Assembly (NCBI GenBank): GCA_003856375.1
Contig: CP034120.1
Coordinates: 2,356,001-2,420,000 of the forward strand
Source: Glaciecola amylolytica
GTDB taxonomy: Bacteria > Bacteroidota > Bacteroidia > Flavobacteriales_D > Crocinitomicaceae
Direction of reading: 5' to 3'
DNA: 64,000 nt
Below, piece by piece: positions 1 through 9,621 of the stretch. Position numbers and translations under genes: made by a program. Each line of letters opens with the position of its first letter. Within the stretch, counting starts at the first letter, position 1. The notes beneath the pieces are model-generated. The model was not told where the DNA came from. It saw nothing but the letters and a program-made list of their open reading frames with translations, and ran no database searches.

Positions 1-315
1 AACCAAATTTTCATCAAGTGATTTTTCATCAAGGGAAATCTTTCGTTAAAAATACCTGTTTGGAATGAATCAGAAGTTCTTTATCTCAAAAAACAGGGGT
101 TATCCCTTGCAGTCTGAAACTTACAAAACACAGACATTTGTAATAAGTGGTTTTGTATTTTAAAATTGTACTGATTTTTATTCTTAACGAAAAAATATCT
201 AAATATACCCTTAACTACTGTTTATAGCGTAAAGTGAAAACCTCCATAAACATCAGTTCATGGAGGTTTTTCGATTTAAATTCTTTTATGAGAGAACTCT
301 GCGCCGAAGAACGGA
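1..315. other. Intergenic region at window edge
   Basis: No gene is visible. The region holds a short direct repeat (tttcatcaag at 8-17 and again at 24-33) and a terminator hairpin at 237-270 that serves the outer-membrane factor gene ending at 316. The part before about 230 is AT-rich and shows no other structure. Confidence 0.6.
237..270 (-). terminator. Hairpin terminator after the first RND efflux operon
   Basis: Perfect 10-bp stem: aaaacctcca at 237-246 pairs with tggaggtttt at 261-270, around a 14-nt loop. It lies 45 bp beyond the stop of the outer-membrane factor gene. It has U-rich ends on both strands and could work in both directions. Confidence 0.7.
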
Positions 316-1731
316 TTACAAATCTGTTCCGCCGCCAACTGAGCGATACAAATCTGTGATTGCATTCAGTTTTTCTTTTTTCACACTGATGATATCCAAT
401 TCGTTCTGCAAGGCATTATTCTGAGCCGTAATCACTTCCAGATATGTCGCCATTCCGCTTTTGTATAACAGAAGTACGTCGATTACCGATTTTGACAGCG
501 ATTCTCCTTTCTGCTCCAACAAAACCAATCGCTCGTCGGTATATTTCATTCGAACCAATGCATCCGATACTTCTCCAACAGCAATCATAACTGACTGGCG
601 GTATTCCATTGCTTTTTTATCTCTTTCAAGCATCGCAACCTGATAATCCGTTTTCAGTGCTTTGCGTTGGAAAATCGGCTGAGTAAGGTTTGCGCCCAGA
701 TTTTTGATCAATGATCCCGGCAAATCAAACCACGAATTGAACCGGAAGGAATTGGATCCGATGGAAGGCGTGATACTGATCGATGGAAGCATGGCAGCTT
801 TTGCCAATCCGGCTTTCGAATTTGCAGCTACGATTGCATACTCGGCAGCTTTCACATCCGGTCTTCTGCTCAATAAATTAGCAGGAACTCCTTGTGCAAA
901 AACGGTTTCCGGCATAGCGGACTCCAGATTTCCGCTGCGCTCTACCCTGTTCGGATATTCACCGCACAGAATGCTCAAGGCATTTTCCTGAATCTCGATG
1001 TTCTGATTTGCCAATGGGATCAACAATTCAGCTGTTTTTTTCTGGGCTTCCATTTGCTCTACCGCCAATGAATTCACCAACGACGACGCATATTGCATGC
1101 GGATCATCACGAGCGTACTGTCACTCAATTCCACATTTTTTTGTGCAATTTTCAGTTGCTCGTCCAAAGAGATCAGATTGTAGTATGCTTGTGCAACTTG
1201 TACTACAATGCGGGTTTTCAGAGCTGTCATGTTCTCTTTTTGTCCCATGTAGCTCGCCAAAGCGCCTTCTTTTTGTTTTTTAGCTTTTCCCCAGATGTCA
1301 ACTTCCCAGGATAATTTAACGGTTGCGCTGTAATCATCCAGATAAGTCGTTCCCAAAAACTCTTCACTCAAAGATCCGTTCAAGGAGTTCTTTGACAACC
1401 AGGTACGACTCGCTCCGGCAGTTAAATCCATAGTCGGCAATAAACCCAACCTGGATTGCTTGTATGAAAGCTCCAACTGCTGCATGCTCATCAATGCAAT
1501 GCCGATTTCATTGTTTTTGTTCAACGCTTTTTCAATCAATCCCAGCAGAACCGGATCTTTGAAAAACGTTTTCCAGTCAAGCATGACTGTGTCAGCTGTC
1601 AGTTCGTGCTGTTCCGTTCGGTAGCTTTCAGGCATGTTCAGTTCCTTTTCGTTCCGAGCATACCGATCTCCTACGTTACAAGCAGAAATCAATACAGCAA
1701 TTAATATCCAAAATTTAATCGTTCGATTCAT
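316..1731 (-). CDS. RND efflux outer-membrane factor (TolC/NodT-like lipoprotein)
   Basis: This 471-residue protein is the outer-membrane channel of a tripartite RND efflux system. The N-terminus is a lipoprotein signal with lipobox ISAC, so Cys18 is the predicted lipidated residue. The body shows the duplicated outer-membrane-efflux architecture: long helices, the strand motif SWEVDIWGKAKK in the first half, and the second-half motif LLSRRPDVKAAE typical of NodT-family factors. Length is normal for the family. It is the last gene of the adaptor-pump-channel operon and starts 11 nt after the pump gene stops. Substrate cannot be read from the sequence. Confidence 0.93.
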   Translation of the reverse strand: MNRTIKFWILIAVLISACNVGDRYARNEKELNMPESYRTEQHELTADTVMLDWKTFFKDPVLLGLIEKALNKNNEIGIALMSMQQLELSYKQSRLGLLPTMDLTAGASRTWLSKNSLNGSLSEEFLGTTYLDDYSATVKLSWEVDIWGKAKKQKEGALASYMGQKENMTALKTRIVVQVAQAYYNLISLDEQLKIAQKNVELSDSTLVMIRMQYASSLVNSLAVEQMEAQKKTAELLIPLANQNIEIQENALSILCGEYPNRVERSGNLESAMPETVFAQGVPANLLSRRPDVKAAEYAIVAANSKAGLAKAAMLPSISITPSIGSNSFRFNSWFDLPGSLIKNLGANLTQPIFQRKALKTDYQVAMLERDKKAMEYRQSVMIAVGEVSDALVRMKYTDERLVLLEQKGESLSKSVIDVLLLYKSGMATYLEVITAQNNALQNELDIISVKKEKLNAITDLYRSVGGGTDL

Positions 1732-1742
1732 TTTCTTCTTTA

Positions 1743-4700
1743 TTATCCTTCTAATCTCTCATTGTATTTCTTGCTTGACACTTTTTCCTGCAGGAACTGG
1801 AATAAAGCATACAACAGCGGAATCACAAATACCCCCAAAACAACACCGCTCAACATTCCCATTGCCGCTCCGGTACTGATCGATCTGTTTCCTGCAGCCG
1901 AACCTCCTTGTGCAAACATCAGCGGGATCATTCCCACAATAAAAGCCAGGGAAGTCATGATAATTGGCCGCAATCGTGCTTTGGAACCTTCCAATGCGGA
2001 TTCCATAATCGTTGATCCGGCTTTTCTTCTCTGCAAGGCAAATTCCACAATCAAAATGGCATTTTTAGCCAGCAAACCGATCAACATGACCAAACCAACC
2101 TGAACATAGATATTGTTGTCCATTCCGATCGCTTTCGTTCCCAAAAAGGCTCCGATTACTCCGGTTGGAATGGAAAGCAAAACTGCCAGTGGCAATAAGT
2201 AACTTTCGTATTGTGCTGCCAACAAGAAGTACACAAACAACAAACTCAGCATCAAAATCAACATGGTTTGATTTCCGGAAGATTTCTCTTCCAAACTCAA
2301 TCCTGTCCATTCATAACTGTAATCACCGGGAAGCTTGTTCAGGACATTTTTCTCCAGGTCATCCATGATCGCTCCGTTACTTGTTCCCGGATTCGCCATC
2401 ACGTTAATCGTCAATGAATTATACAAGTTGTAACGTGTCACCGATTCCGGTCCGTAAACTTTGTGAAGTGTTACCAGTGATTTCACCGGAATCATTTGTC
2501 CCTGATCATTTCGGACAAAAACACCGTTAAATGCTTCCTGATCTGTTCTGAACACTCCATCGGCTTTGACACTCACTCTGTAGAACTTCCCGAACCGGGT
2601 AAAATTCAGTGACTGATCTCCGGCAAAGTAAGTCTGGATCGTTCCAAGCATCGCGCTCACGTCTACTCCCATTTGACTTGCTTTGTCTTCGTCTACTTCC
2701 AGTTCCAACTGAGGATAATCCGTTCGGAACATCGTGAAAGCATACTGAACTCCGGGACGCTGCATAATTTTCGCAATAATGCTGTCTGCCTTTGCTTTCA
2801 GAATAGCCGGATCCCTTCCCATGCGGTCCTGAAGCACAATTTCAGCTCCGTTACTCATTCCGTAACCATCAACCGGTGGGAAGCGGAATGCCATTGCTGT
2901 TCCTTCTTTTACACTGTTCAATTTCTCGGAAATCATTCCGTGAATGATCTCTATGTCTTTGATCTTTCCGCGATCCTTTTGCTCTTTCAGCTTAATAAAT
3001 CCGGTGGTGTAAGCCGCACTGGCATTTCCTCCCAGAATATTGAATCCGGTGATACTTGTATTCGTTTCAATGGCTTCGATCTCCTTCAACATACTGTCGA
3101 TTCTAGCCGAAGTTTCATTTGTTCGGGACAAAGCAGTTCCCGGAGGCATTCCCAAACTGTAGACGATGAAATTATCGTCTTCCATCGGTACGAAACTCTT
3201 CGGAGTACTTGTCATCAAATACATTGCTGCACCTATGATCACTGCAATAACTCCCACAGCAAGCCATTTTTTCTTTGCCAAAAAGCTGACTCCTTTGATG
3301 TATCTTCCGGTCATTGAGTTAAAACCGGAGTTGAACGCCACAAAGAATTTCTTGCTCAGGGTTTGCTTTTTATGCCCGGCAGCTCCTTCCGCATGTTTAT
3401 TCTTTAGCAATAACGCACACAAGGCAGGAGTCAAAGTCAAGGCGTTGACCGCCGAAATGATAATGGCAATGGCCAGAGTATACGCAAATTGTTTGTAGAA
3501 CAATCCGGAAGAACCGGTCATGAAACCGATTGGAATAAACACCGCCGACATAACCAAAGTAATCGAAATTACTGCTCCGGTGATTTCCCCCATCGCACTG
3601 TGCGTAGCTTCACGTCCCGACATGTTGGAACCTTCCATTTTACTGTGCACCGCTTCCACGACCACAATCGCATCATCGACCACAATACCGATGGCGAGTA
3701 CCAAGGCAAACAAGGTCAAGAGGTTGATGGTGAAACCAAAAATGAGCAGGAAGAAGAACGTTGCAACGATCGCAACCGGAACCGCAATTGCCGGAATGAT
3801 CGTTGAACGGAAATCCTGTAAAAACAAGAACACGACGATGAAAACCAGAATAAATGCTTCAATCAATGTAGATTTCACCTGTTTCGTACTTTCATCCAAA
3901 CGGTCTTTTGTACTCATCAGCGAATTGAACTTGATTCCCGGAGGAAAGGTTTTCGCCGCTTTTTCAACTTCTTTCTTCACCCCGATTTCAATCGCATTTG
4001 CATTTGACCCGGAAGTCTGCATAATTGCAACCGTAACGGCATTCTTACTGTTTGCCTTCGTATTTCCGCTGTAGCTGATTGATCCGAATTCAATTCGCGC
4101 CACATCTTTCAGGCGCACCAATTGTGTTCCGTCTCGCTTCACAACGATGTTTTCGTACTGCTCGGGCAAATTCTTTTTCCCTTTGTAGCGAATCACATAT
4201 TCCAACGCAGCATCTGATTCCGCTCCCAATTTTCCCGGTGCAGATTCCAAACTTTGCCTTGCAACGGCAGAAGTAACATCAGATGGAATCAGGTTGTACA
4301 CCGCCATTTTCTGCGGATTCAACCAAACTCGCATGGAATAATCTTTCGAACCGAACACCATCGCCTGTCCTACTCCCGAAACCCGCTTAATCTGCGGAAT
4401 CAGGTTGATATTCACATAATTCTGCAAGAATAACTCGTCGTATTTTTCATTGTCTTCCGCATACACGTTGAAGATCATGATCATACTGTTCTGTTGCTTG
4501 GAGGTTGTCAAACCCATGTTGACCACTTCCTGCGGCAAAATCGGTGTGGCTTGCTGTACTCTGTTTTGTACGTTTACAGCTGCCTGGTCCGGGTTTACTC
4601 CTTGCTTAAATACGATCCGAACCGTAAAAGTTCCGTCGTTACTGGCTGTGGAGGTTATGTATTCCATGTTCTCCACCCCGTTGATCTGTTCTTCGAGTGG

Positions 4701-4889
4701 AGTTACAACCGAGCGCAGAACCGATTCACTGTTTCCTCCCGGATAACTTCCGCTCACCTGAACGGTAGGCGGCGCAATATCCGGAAAACGTGTAATCGGC
4801 AGGCGCAACAATCCGATAATACCAAGGATGAATAGTAGAATGGATATTACTGTGGCCAATACCGGCCTATCTATGATCTTTTTTATCAT
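1743..4889 (-). CDS. RND efflux pump, hydrophobe/amphiphile efflux-1 family
   Basis: This 1048-residue protein is a full-length inner-membrane RND transporter (AcrB/MexB-like) that exports small molecules using the proton gradient. The N-terminus (IIDRPVLATVISILLFILG) is the classic first membrane helix. Periplasmic-domain signatures such as FPDIAPPTVQV and YPGG follow. The fourth membrane helix carries the adjacent aspartates of the proton relay (GIVVDDAIVVVEAV). A second set of helices near the C-terminus holds GLLAKNAILIVEFA. The gene sits between its adaptor (42-nt gap) and outer-membrane factor (11-nt gap), so the three are one operon. The HAE1 type suggests drugs, dyes or detergents rather than metals, but that is inference. 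Confidence 0.95.
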   Translation of the reverse strand: MIKKIIDRPVLATVISILLFILGIIGLLRLPITRFPDIAPPTVQVSGSYPGGNSESVLRSVVTPLEEQINGVENMEYITSTASNDGTFTVRIVFKQGVNPDQAAVNVQNRVQQATPILPQEVVNMGLTTSKQQNSMIMIFNVYAEDNEKYDELFLQNYVNINLIPQIKRVSGVGQAMVFGSKDYSMRVWLNPQKMAVYNLIPSDVTSAVARQSLESAPGKLGAESDAALEYVIRYKGKKNLPEQYENIVVKRDGTQLVRLKDVARIEFGSISYSGNTKANSKNAVTVAIMQTSGSNANAIEIGVKKEVEKAAKTFPPGIKFNSLMSTKDRLDESTKQVKSTLIEAFILVFIVVFLFLQDFRSTIIPAIAVPVAIVATFFFLLIFGFTINLLTLFALVLAIGIVVDDAIVVVEAVHSKMEGSNMSGREATHSAMGEITGAVISITLVMSAVFIPIGFMTGSSGLFYKQFAYTLAIAIIISAVNALTLTPALCALLLKNKHAEGAAGHKKQTLSKKFFVAFNSGFNSMTGRYIKGVSFLAKKKWLAVGVIAVIIGAAMYLMTSTPKSFVPMEDDNFIVYSLGMPPGTALSRTNETSARIDSMLKEIEAIETNTSITGFNILGGNASAAYTTGFIKLKEQKDRGKIKDIEIIHGMISEKLNSVKEGTAMAFRFPPVDGYGMSNGAEIVLQDRMGRDPAILKAKADSIIAKIMQRPGVQYAFTMFRTDYPQLELEVDEDKASQMGVDVSAMLGTIQTYFAGDQSLNFTRFGKFYRVSVKADGVFRTDQEAFNGVFVRNDQGQMIPVKSLVTLHKVYGPESVTRYNLYNSLTINVMANPGTSNGAIMDDLEKNVLNKLPGDYSYEWTGLSLEEKSSGNQTMLILMLSLLFVYFLLAAQYESYLLPLAVLLSIPTGVIGAFLGTKAIGMDNNIYVQVGLVMLIGLLAKNAILIVEFALQRRKAGSTIMESALEGSKARLRPIIMTSLAFIVGMIPLMFAQGGSAAGNRSISTGAAMGMLSGVVLGVFVIPLLYALFQFLQEKVSSKKYNERLEG

Positions 4890-4931
4890 AATTCTTTAAT
4901 TCTTTGAAAATAATCGTACTTTGACGCAAGC

Positions 4932-6068
4932 TTATTTCTTCTGATTTGAACGCATTTGAGGAACAACCGGCATTCCGTCAAAAAGTACATCGATTCTGTT
5001 GAGTGCCACTTTTTCACCTGCTTTCAATCCGCTTTGAACGATGTAATTATTTCCGGAAGTTCCGCTGATCTCGATCGGTTTCATCTGCACTGCATTGTTG
5101 CTTCCCAAAACATATACAAAGTATTTGTCCTGAATGTCCTTCACACAAGCCATCGGAAGCGTCAACACTTTTTTCATTTCTTTTTTCAGGACGATTTTTC
5201 CCGAACCTCCCGAACGCAAGATTTTGTCTGGATTGGAAAAGACTGCTTTCAGGGAAATACTTCCTGTGGAACGATCGATGTTTCCACTCGCGATTTCCAG
5301 CTTTCCTTTCTGTTCGTACAACGTACCGTCGGCCATAACCAGTTCAACGGTATTCATTCCTGCATCCGTTTTACGATCCTTCGTAAAGGAAATAAAATCC
5401 GATTCGCTCAATGAAAAGTAGACAAACACCTCGTCGATTTCCGAAAGGGTTGTCAAAGGAACCATGTCCGCAGGAGTAACCAAATTCCCTACGCGGTTCG
5501 GAATTCTTCCGATGTATCCGCTTACCGGAGCTTTGATCAGGGCGAAATCTGCATTAATCTGAGAAGAACCTAAAGCAGAACGAGCCTGAGCAACCTGTGC
5601 TTTGGCAGACGCATAATTCGCCTCAGCCGTTTTAAGCTGTACTTCTGAAACGACTTTTCCTGCAACCAACGGTTTGATCTTTTCCAATTCGATACGTGCA
5701 TTTTCTTCTGCAGATAAGGCTGCGTTCAACATGGCCTGGCTGGTTCTCACCTGCTCGTTGTAAACATCTCCTTTGATTTTAAAAAGTGTTTGGCCTTTTT
5801 GAACATAGTCTCCCTCTTTCACATAAATATTTTCTAAATATCCAGTGATTTGGGCTTTGATATCTACATTTACTTTTCCTTCGATTGCTCCCGGGTATTT
5901 TGACTCTATCTGAGCAGAAACCGGTTGAAGGTTTTCAAAATCTACTTGCACAGGAGCACTCGGCGGCATTCCCTGTGGTTCCTCTCCACATGATTGTAAA
6001 ACCGTCAGAGTCGCTGTAAGCAATAGTAAATTTAAAAGGTGTCTTGGTGTAACAAATCTCTCTAACAT
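4932..6068 (-). CDS. RND efflux periplasmic adaptor (membrane fusion protein, AcrA-like)
   Basis: This 378-residue protein bridges the inner-membrane pump and outer-membrane channel. It has a lipoprotein signal with lipobox LQSC (Cys27). A biotinyl-lipoyl-like half follows (DIKAQITGYLENIYVKEGDYVQKGQ), then an alpha-helical hairpin rich in Ala, Glu and Lys around residues 105-165, the second lipoyl half (FALIKAPVSGYIGRI), and beta-barrel and membrane-proximal domains. It is the first gene of the efflux operon. The 287-bp gap upstream separates it from a LytTR regulator on the same strand, which is therefore a plausible but unproven controller. Confidence 0.94.
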   Translation of the reverse strand: MLERFVTPRHLLNLLLLTATLTVLQSCGEEPQGMPPSAPVQVDFENLQPVSAQIESKYPGAIEGKVNVDIKAQITGYLENIYVKEGDYVQKGQTLFKIKGDVYNEQVRTSQAMLNAALSAEENARIELEKIKPLVAGKVVSEVQLKTAEANYASAKAQVAQARSALGSSQINADFALIKAPVSGYIGRIPNRVGNLVTPADMVPLTTLSEIDEVFVYFSLSESDFISFTKDRKTDAGMNTVELVMADGTLYEQKGKLEIASGNIDRSTGSISLKAVFSNPDKILRSGGSGKIVLKKEMKKVLTLPMACVKDIQDKYFVYVLGSNNAVQMKPIEISGTSGNNYIVQSGLKAGEKVALNRIDVLFDGMPVVPQMRSNQKK

Positions 6069-6355
6069 TGTTAAAATTTATTTTGTAATACAAAAGAACG
6101 AATAATGTACCTGCCTAAAAAGTAAAAGTGACTGAAACGTACTTTTTCACTGCTGAAATGACAACATTTTACGCATCTGGGTTTTCAAGAATGTTTCAAT
6201 TGAAATCCTATGCTCAGTCAAAATAAATTTTCGGCCTCTTTGATTTGAAACGTTCTCTTGTCTATTGGTTTTTATTTACCCGGCAAAAATATGGACAGAA
6301 GAACGTAAACTATTTACGTTAAAACAGTGGCATTCTATTTTTATAGCAAGATAAC

Positions 6356-7108
6356 TTAAAAATCCAGCCAATTCTTCAAAAGTCCTGCTTTTTCTCTGCT
6401 GACAATGATCTCTGTTTCCGGATTGTTTTTAATATCTACTTTCAATTTCCCGTTGAAATGGTTGTGAACCTGCTGAATGGCATCAATGTGAACGATGAAT
6501 TGCCGGTTTGCCCTGAAAAACAACTTGGGATCCAACTGCTGCTCCAGTTCTTCCAATGTGTGGGGAACAACTTCTTCCGAATCGTTGTAGAGCCTCACTC
6601 TCGTGATTTTAAATTCGGAATAGAAATATGCCACATCACTTACCAGCAAGGTTTTGTATCCGTCTTTGTAAGGCAGCAAAAAGCGCGTACGAAATGTTTT
6701 CGGCTGCAGGAAATTCAAGAGACCTTCCAATGAAGGACTGGTCTGACTGTTTTGCGACATCAATTTTTCAAAGGCCGTCTGCAGTTCTTTCGGATCAACG
6801 GGTTTCAATAAGTAATCAATGCTGTTGTACTTGAAAGCCCTGACCGCATATTCGTCGTAGGCCGTAGTGAAAATAACCGGAGATTTGATTTCTACTTTTT
6901 CAAAGATCTCAAAACTCAATCCATCAGACAGGCGCACATCCATCATTACCACATCCGGATGTTCGTTTTCCTGAAACCATTCGATGCATTCGCCCACACA
7001 TTCCAAAACCGCGAGAATCTTAAACTGAGGAAACGCTTCGTGAATGAGACGTTTCAAACGATCTGCATTCGGTTTTTCATCTTCAATAATTAATACGTTC
7101 TGAATCAT
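6356..7108 (-). CDS. LytTR-family response regulator
   Basis: This 250-residue cytoplasmic regulator has a receiver domain at about residues 3-120, with acidic pair Glu9/Asp10, phospho-acceptor Asp57 in VVMMDVRLSDG, and the conserved Thr and Lys in FTTAYDEYA and LLKPVD. A LytTR DNA-binding domain follows at about residues 140-248, with the motif FRANRQFIVHIDAI. Its start codon overlaps the stop of the upstream histidine kinase by 4 nt, so the two form a coupled two-component system. LytTR regulators usually act on nearby promoters, and the RND operon lies directly downstream on the same strand. Confidence 0.95.
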   Translation of the reverse strand: MIQNVLIIEDEKPNADRLKRLIHEAFPQFKILAVLECVGECIEWFQENEHPDVVMMDVRLSDGLSFEIFEKVEIKSPVIFTTAYDEYAVRAFKYNSIDYLLKPVDPKELQTAFEKLMSQNSQTSPSLEGLLNFLQPKTFRTRFLLPYKDGYKTLLVSDVAYFYSEFKITRVRLYNDSEEVVPHTLEELEQQLDPKLFFRANRQFIVHIDAIQQVHNHFNGKLKVDIKNNPETEIIVSREKAGLLKNWLDF

Positions 7109-8187
7109 CGTTTTAACAATGGAATAATTACTTTAAACAAATCCGGTTCCCGTACAATTTGCGGTTCTTTTTCCGACAACAGGTTGTAGCGTCTGATGAT
7201 ATTCGCAATTCCGATTCCGGAAGAATCATGTGTTTTTTCGATCGGCATCAATACATTTTCCACAATCAGTTCGTATTGATCATTGGTGTAAATCCGCACA
7301 ATCAGCGGAACCTTTTTGCTTGTCCGGTTGTGTTTCAGCGCATTTTCAACCAGCATCTGCAAAGTAAGCGGCGGCATATACAAATGTCTGTATTCCGGAT
7401 TAACGGCAATTTCGAAAAGTACTCCCGACCCCAGGCGATTCTGAATCAAGAACATATAAGAATCCAGAAACATCAGCTCATCTTCCAGTGAAATAAGGTC
7501 TTTTTTGGAATTCACCAGCATATAGCGGTAAATGCGGGAAAAGTTTTCAGCGTAGTTGTATCCCAGTTGCTGATCTTCCAAAATGAGTTCGGAAAGTACG
7601 CTCAGATTGTTGAACACAAAATGCGGATCGATCTGCAGTTTCAGGGATTGTAATTCGGATTCTACGGCCAACTGATTGAGGTCAGCCATTCTGATCGTTT
7701 CGTTTTTCCAGTTCGAAATCAAATGATTACCGATATTGAATCCCATGATCATCAGTGAAATAATGACACTAACCGTCACCCATTGCATAAATCCCCGGCG
7801 TTCTTCCAGTGAAGGAATGTAGTTTTTGGTTTCCGAATTGATGGAACAAAACCAATAATTCACCAGCCAATTGATCAGTAATACCGCCAGCAGATTCAAC
7901 GCCGTTTCAATTGCAAGACGGAAGACCGGGTTTTCTTTCCAGGAAAAAAACTTATTCAGCAGGTTGTCGACCCGGATACTCGATTCTGAAATAACCAGAC
8001 AGACCAAAAAGGTAATGAAGAGATCTTCCAGTATTTCGGAAACTTTTCTATCAAAAAAAACGCTCCAGTATTCTGAAAAAGGGTCCAGAATATAATACAC
8101 CAGATACATCAGCAAAAATGCTGAAACCGTAAACAGGATCCGTTTCCGGCTGTTACTCAAAAAACCACTTTTTCTGCTTTCTGTCAT
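7105..8187 (-). CDS. LytS-type sensor histidine kinase (His_kinase family)
   Basis: This 360-residue membrane kinase has about four predicted membrane helices in the first 170 residues (LFTVSAFLLMYLVYYIL; FITFLVCLVIS; a helix near LLAVLLINWLVNYWF; VSVIISLMIMGFNIG). The His_kinase signature LKLQIDPHFVFNNL carries the phospho-accepting His. An ATP-binding domain follows, with N-box VENALKHN and G-box GIGIANIIRRY. There is no separate extracytoplasmic sensor domain, so the membrane part probably senses the signal. It is coupled by a 4-nt overlap to the LytTR regulator. Confidence 0.93.
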   Translation of the reverse strand: MTESRKSGFLSNSRKRILFTVSAFLLMYLVYYILDPFSEYWSVFFDRKVSEILEDLFITFLVCLVISESSIRVDNLLNKFFSWKENPVFRLAIETALNLLAVLLINWLVNYWFCSINSETKNYIPSLEERRGFMQWVTVSVIISLMIMGFNIGNHLISNWKNETIRMADLNQLAVESELQSLKLQIDPHFVFNNLSVLSELILEDQQLGYNYAENFSRIYRYMLVNSKKDLISLEDELMFLDSYMFLIQNRLGSGVLFEIAVNPEYRHLYMPPLTLQMLVENALKHNRTSKKVPLIVRIYTNDQYELIVENVLMPIEKTHDSSGIGIANIIRRYNLLSEKEPQIVREPDLFKVIIPLLKR

Positions 8188-8694
8188 ACTTCAAATACAA
8201 ATTACGCTGATTTTAACGAATCAGGCCGCAATTTGTACCTCAAATGTCATTTTCCGCTTCTGAACATCCCAAATAGAATTCCGAAGCTTTTGATTCTTTA
8301 CGGCATTATGGCACTCATTCCGGTTATTGTTGATTTCAATCGGGGTTTAAAATGAATCTTATCTTGTTAAATTTTGCTCCGACTGTTGATTTTATCAAAA
8401 TGAATGATACATTTAATTCACTATTCAAACCGCTGTTTTCCCGCCCTGAAAAAGCAGGAATTTAGAACGATTGCCGGATAAAAAGACCTCAACGCTGCAT
8501 AACCAAAAGTAGAAAAACCAATCCTGAAAAGGCAGTGTATTTGATACGCTGTCTTTTTATTTTGCGGACCTCGTTCAAGTCTTGTTTTATCCGTTTGTTA
8601 ACCGTTAAAAACAGCTAGAGGCCCGGTATCAGAGAGTTTTAAGAAATCATCTGAATTCTCAAAATAAGCTATCGGCATGAGTTGGAAACCCGAT
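8188..8694. other. Intergenic region, 507 bp
   Basis: No convincing gene. It lies between the kinase start and the 3' end of the methyltransferase, so it should contain the promoter of the two-component operon near 8188-8260. I could not identify a clean TTG/TAnnTTTG pair there. A terminator-like hairpin is present at 8527-8558. Confidence 0.5.
8527..8558. terminator. Terminator-like hairpin
   Basis: aaaaggcagtgta at 8527-8539 pairs with tacgctgtctttt at 8545-8557 through 13 bp including two G-U pairs, with a 5-nt loop and a U-run. It is followed by more T on the plus strand. On the minus strand it lies 137 bp beyond the methyltransferase stop, also a possible terminator for that gene. Confidence 0.5.
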
Positions 8695-9309
8695 TTAATT
8701 TTTTTGAAAACTGCAAAAAACAAATTGTTGAATGGTATCAAAAGGTGTTTGATGTTCTGTTTCAATGCATTTTATCTTTTGAAAGGACTGACTCAATAAT
8801 TCAGTCATGGATTGTTCCGTATATTGTTTGATTTCAACCCCGCTGCATTTTGTTGGTCCATTTTCAGAAAAGGTTCCGATGACCACCATTCCATCCTTTT
8901 TGATCGAATGGTTTAATCCCTGAAGGTAGTTTTCAATATCCTTTTTCTGAGTCAGAAAATGAAATGCCGCCCGGTCATGCCAGAAATCAACAGGTTCATC
9001 TAATTCCAAAACAGAAGCATCAGCCACAATCCATTTCACCCCGGCAGCTTTTTCTCCCAGTCGTTTCTTTGCACGTTCCAACGCATTTTCAGAAATATCA
9101 ACTACCGTCAGATCTGTAAACCCTTCAGCCAGCAAATGATCCACCAAAAAACTATCTCCTCCGCCAATGTCAACAATTTTAGCATTTTTGTCGAGTTTCG
9201 CTTCTTTCAAGAAATTCAGAGAAGTTTCAGGTACGGGCTGATACCAACTCACCTCCTCCAATTCTTTTGTCGCATATACTTTTTCCCAATGCTCTTTCCG
9301 ATCCAACAT
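8695..9309 (-). CDS. Class I SAM-dependent methyltransferase
   Basis: This 204-residue cytoplasmic protein has a Rossmann-type methyltransferase fold. The SAM-binding motif I is KIVDIGGGDSFLVDHLL (residues 44-60), the acidic end of strand 2 is VVDISENALERAKKR, and motif II-like FWHDRAAFHFL follows. The N-terminal segment with HWEKVYATKELEEVSWYQ resembles thiopurine/tellurite-resistance-like small methyltransferases. The substrate is unknown. On the minus strand the sequence TAATTTTG (9334 to 9327) matches the Bacteroidota -7 element 18 bp upstream of the start, though no good -33 partner was found. Confidence 0.88.
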   Translation of the reverse strand: MLDRKEHWEKVYATKELEEVSWYQPVPETSLNFLKEAKLDKNAKIVDIGGGDSFLVDHLLAEGFTDLTVVDISENALERAKKRLGEKAAGVKWIVADASVLELDEPVDFWHDRAAFHFLTQKKDIENYLQGLNHSIKKDGMVVIGTFSENGPTKCSGVEIKQYTEQSMTELLSQSFQKIKCIETEHQTPFDTIQQFVFCSFQKN

Positions 9310-9380
9310 ATCCCTGTTTCTTTATGCAAAATTACTCCATTTTCCAGATATGCCGGAGATTCCGGATTTTTGCAATCAAT

Positions 9381-9600
9381 GTCAGGAAAGAGTTTTTCCG
9401 GAATCTTAACCGAAGAAATCAAGAGACTCACGCAATTTTTCACTGCTTTCATCCTTTTTTGCATTTCCGGAAGGTTTTACATGTGTATTTTTGTGCCCAC
9501 AGAAGGAGTTTTACTCTTTCCCGGATTACAACTTAATCCAATGTTATTGCGTGGTAAGCAACGAAAAAGCCATCGTCTCTAATCAGATGATGGCTTTTTT
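9381..9600 (+). repeat. Diverged intergenic repeat, copy A
   Basis: The copy shares an ordered set of blocks with 10525-10763: ccgaagaaatc, a CAC-CAATTTT block, a CCTTTTT block, tacaactta, and an identical-type terminal hairpin agccatNgtctct...agatgatggctttt. A small ttgc/gcaa hairpin (9547-9550 with 9558-9561) precedes the terminal hairpin. The middle is diverged. The two copies flank the lipoprotein gene in direct orientation. Confidence 0.55.
9564..9600. terminator. Hairpin terminator
   Basis: aaaaagccatc at 9564-9574 pairs with gatggcttttt at 9589-9599 (11 bp), with U-runs on both sides. It lies beyond the 3' end of the minus-strand lipoprotein gene and can end that transcript. On the plus strand it ends repeat copy A. 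Confidence 0.7.
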
Positions 9601-9621
9601 CGGTTCAATTAGTTCTAAGAC

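Noticed and set aside
2673-3317. Plus-strand open frame of 214 residues antisense to the RND pump
   Set aside because: It is the shadow of a full-length pump gene. Composition is Cys/His/Ser-rich as expected of an antisense frame, and there is no domain.
8353-8466. Short plus-strand frame of 37 residues in the gap after the kinase
   Set aside because: No signal peptide, no helix, no partner gene and no promoter were seen. It is likely chance.
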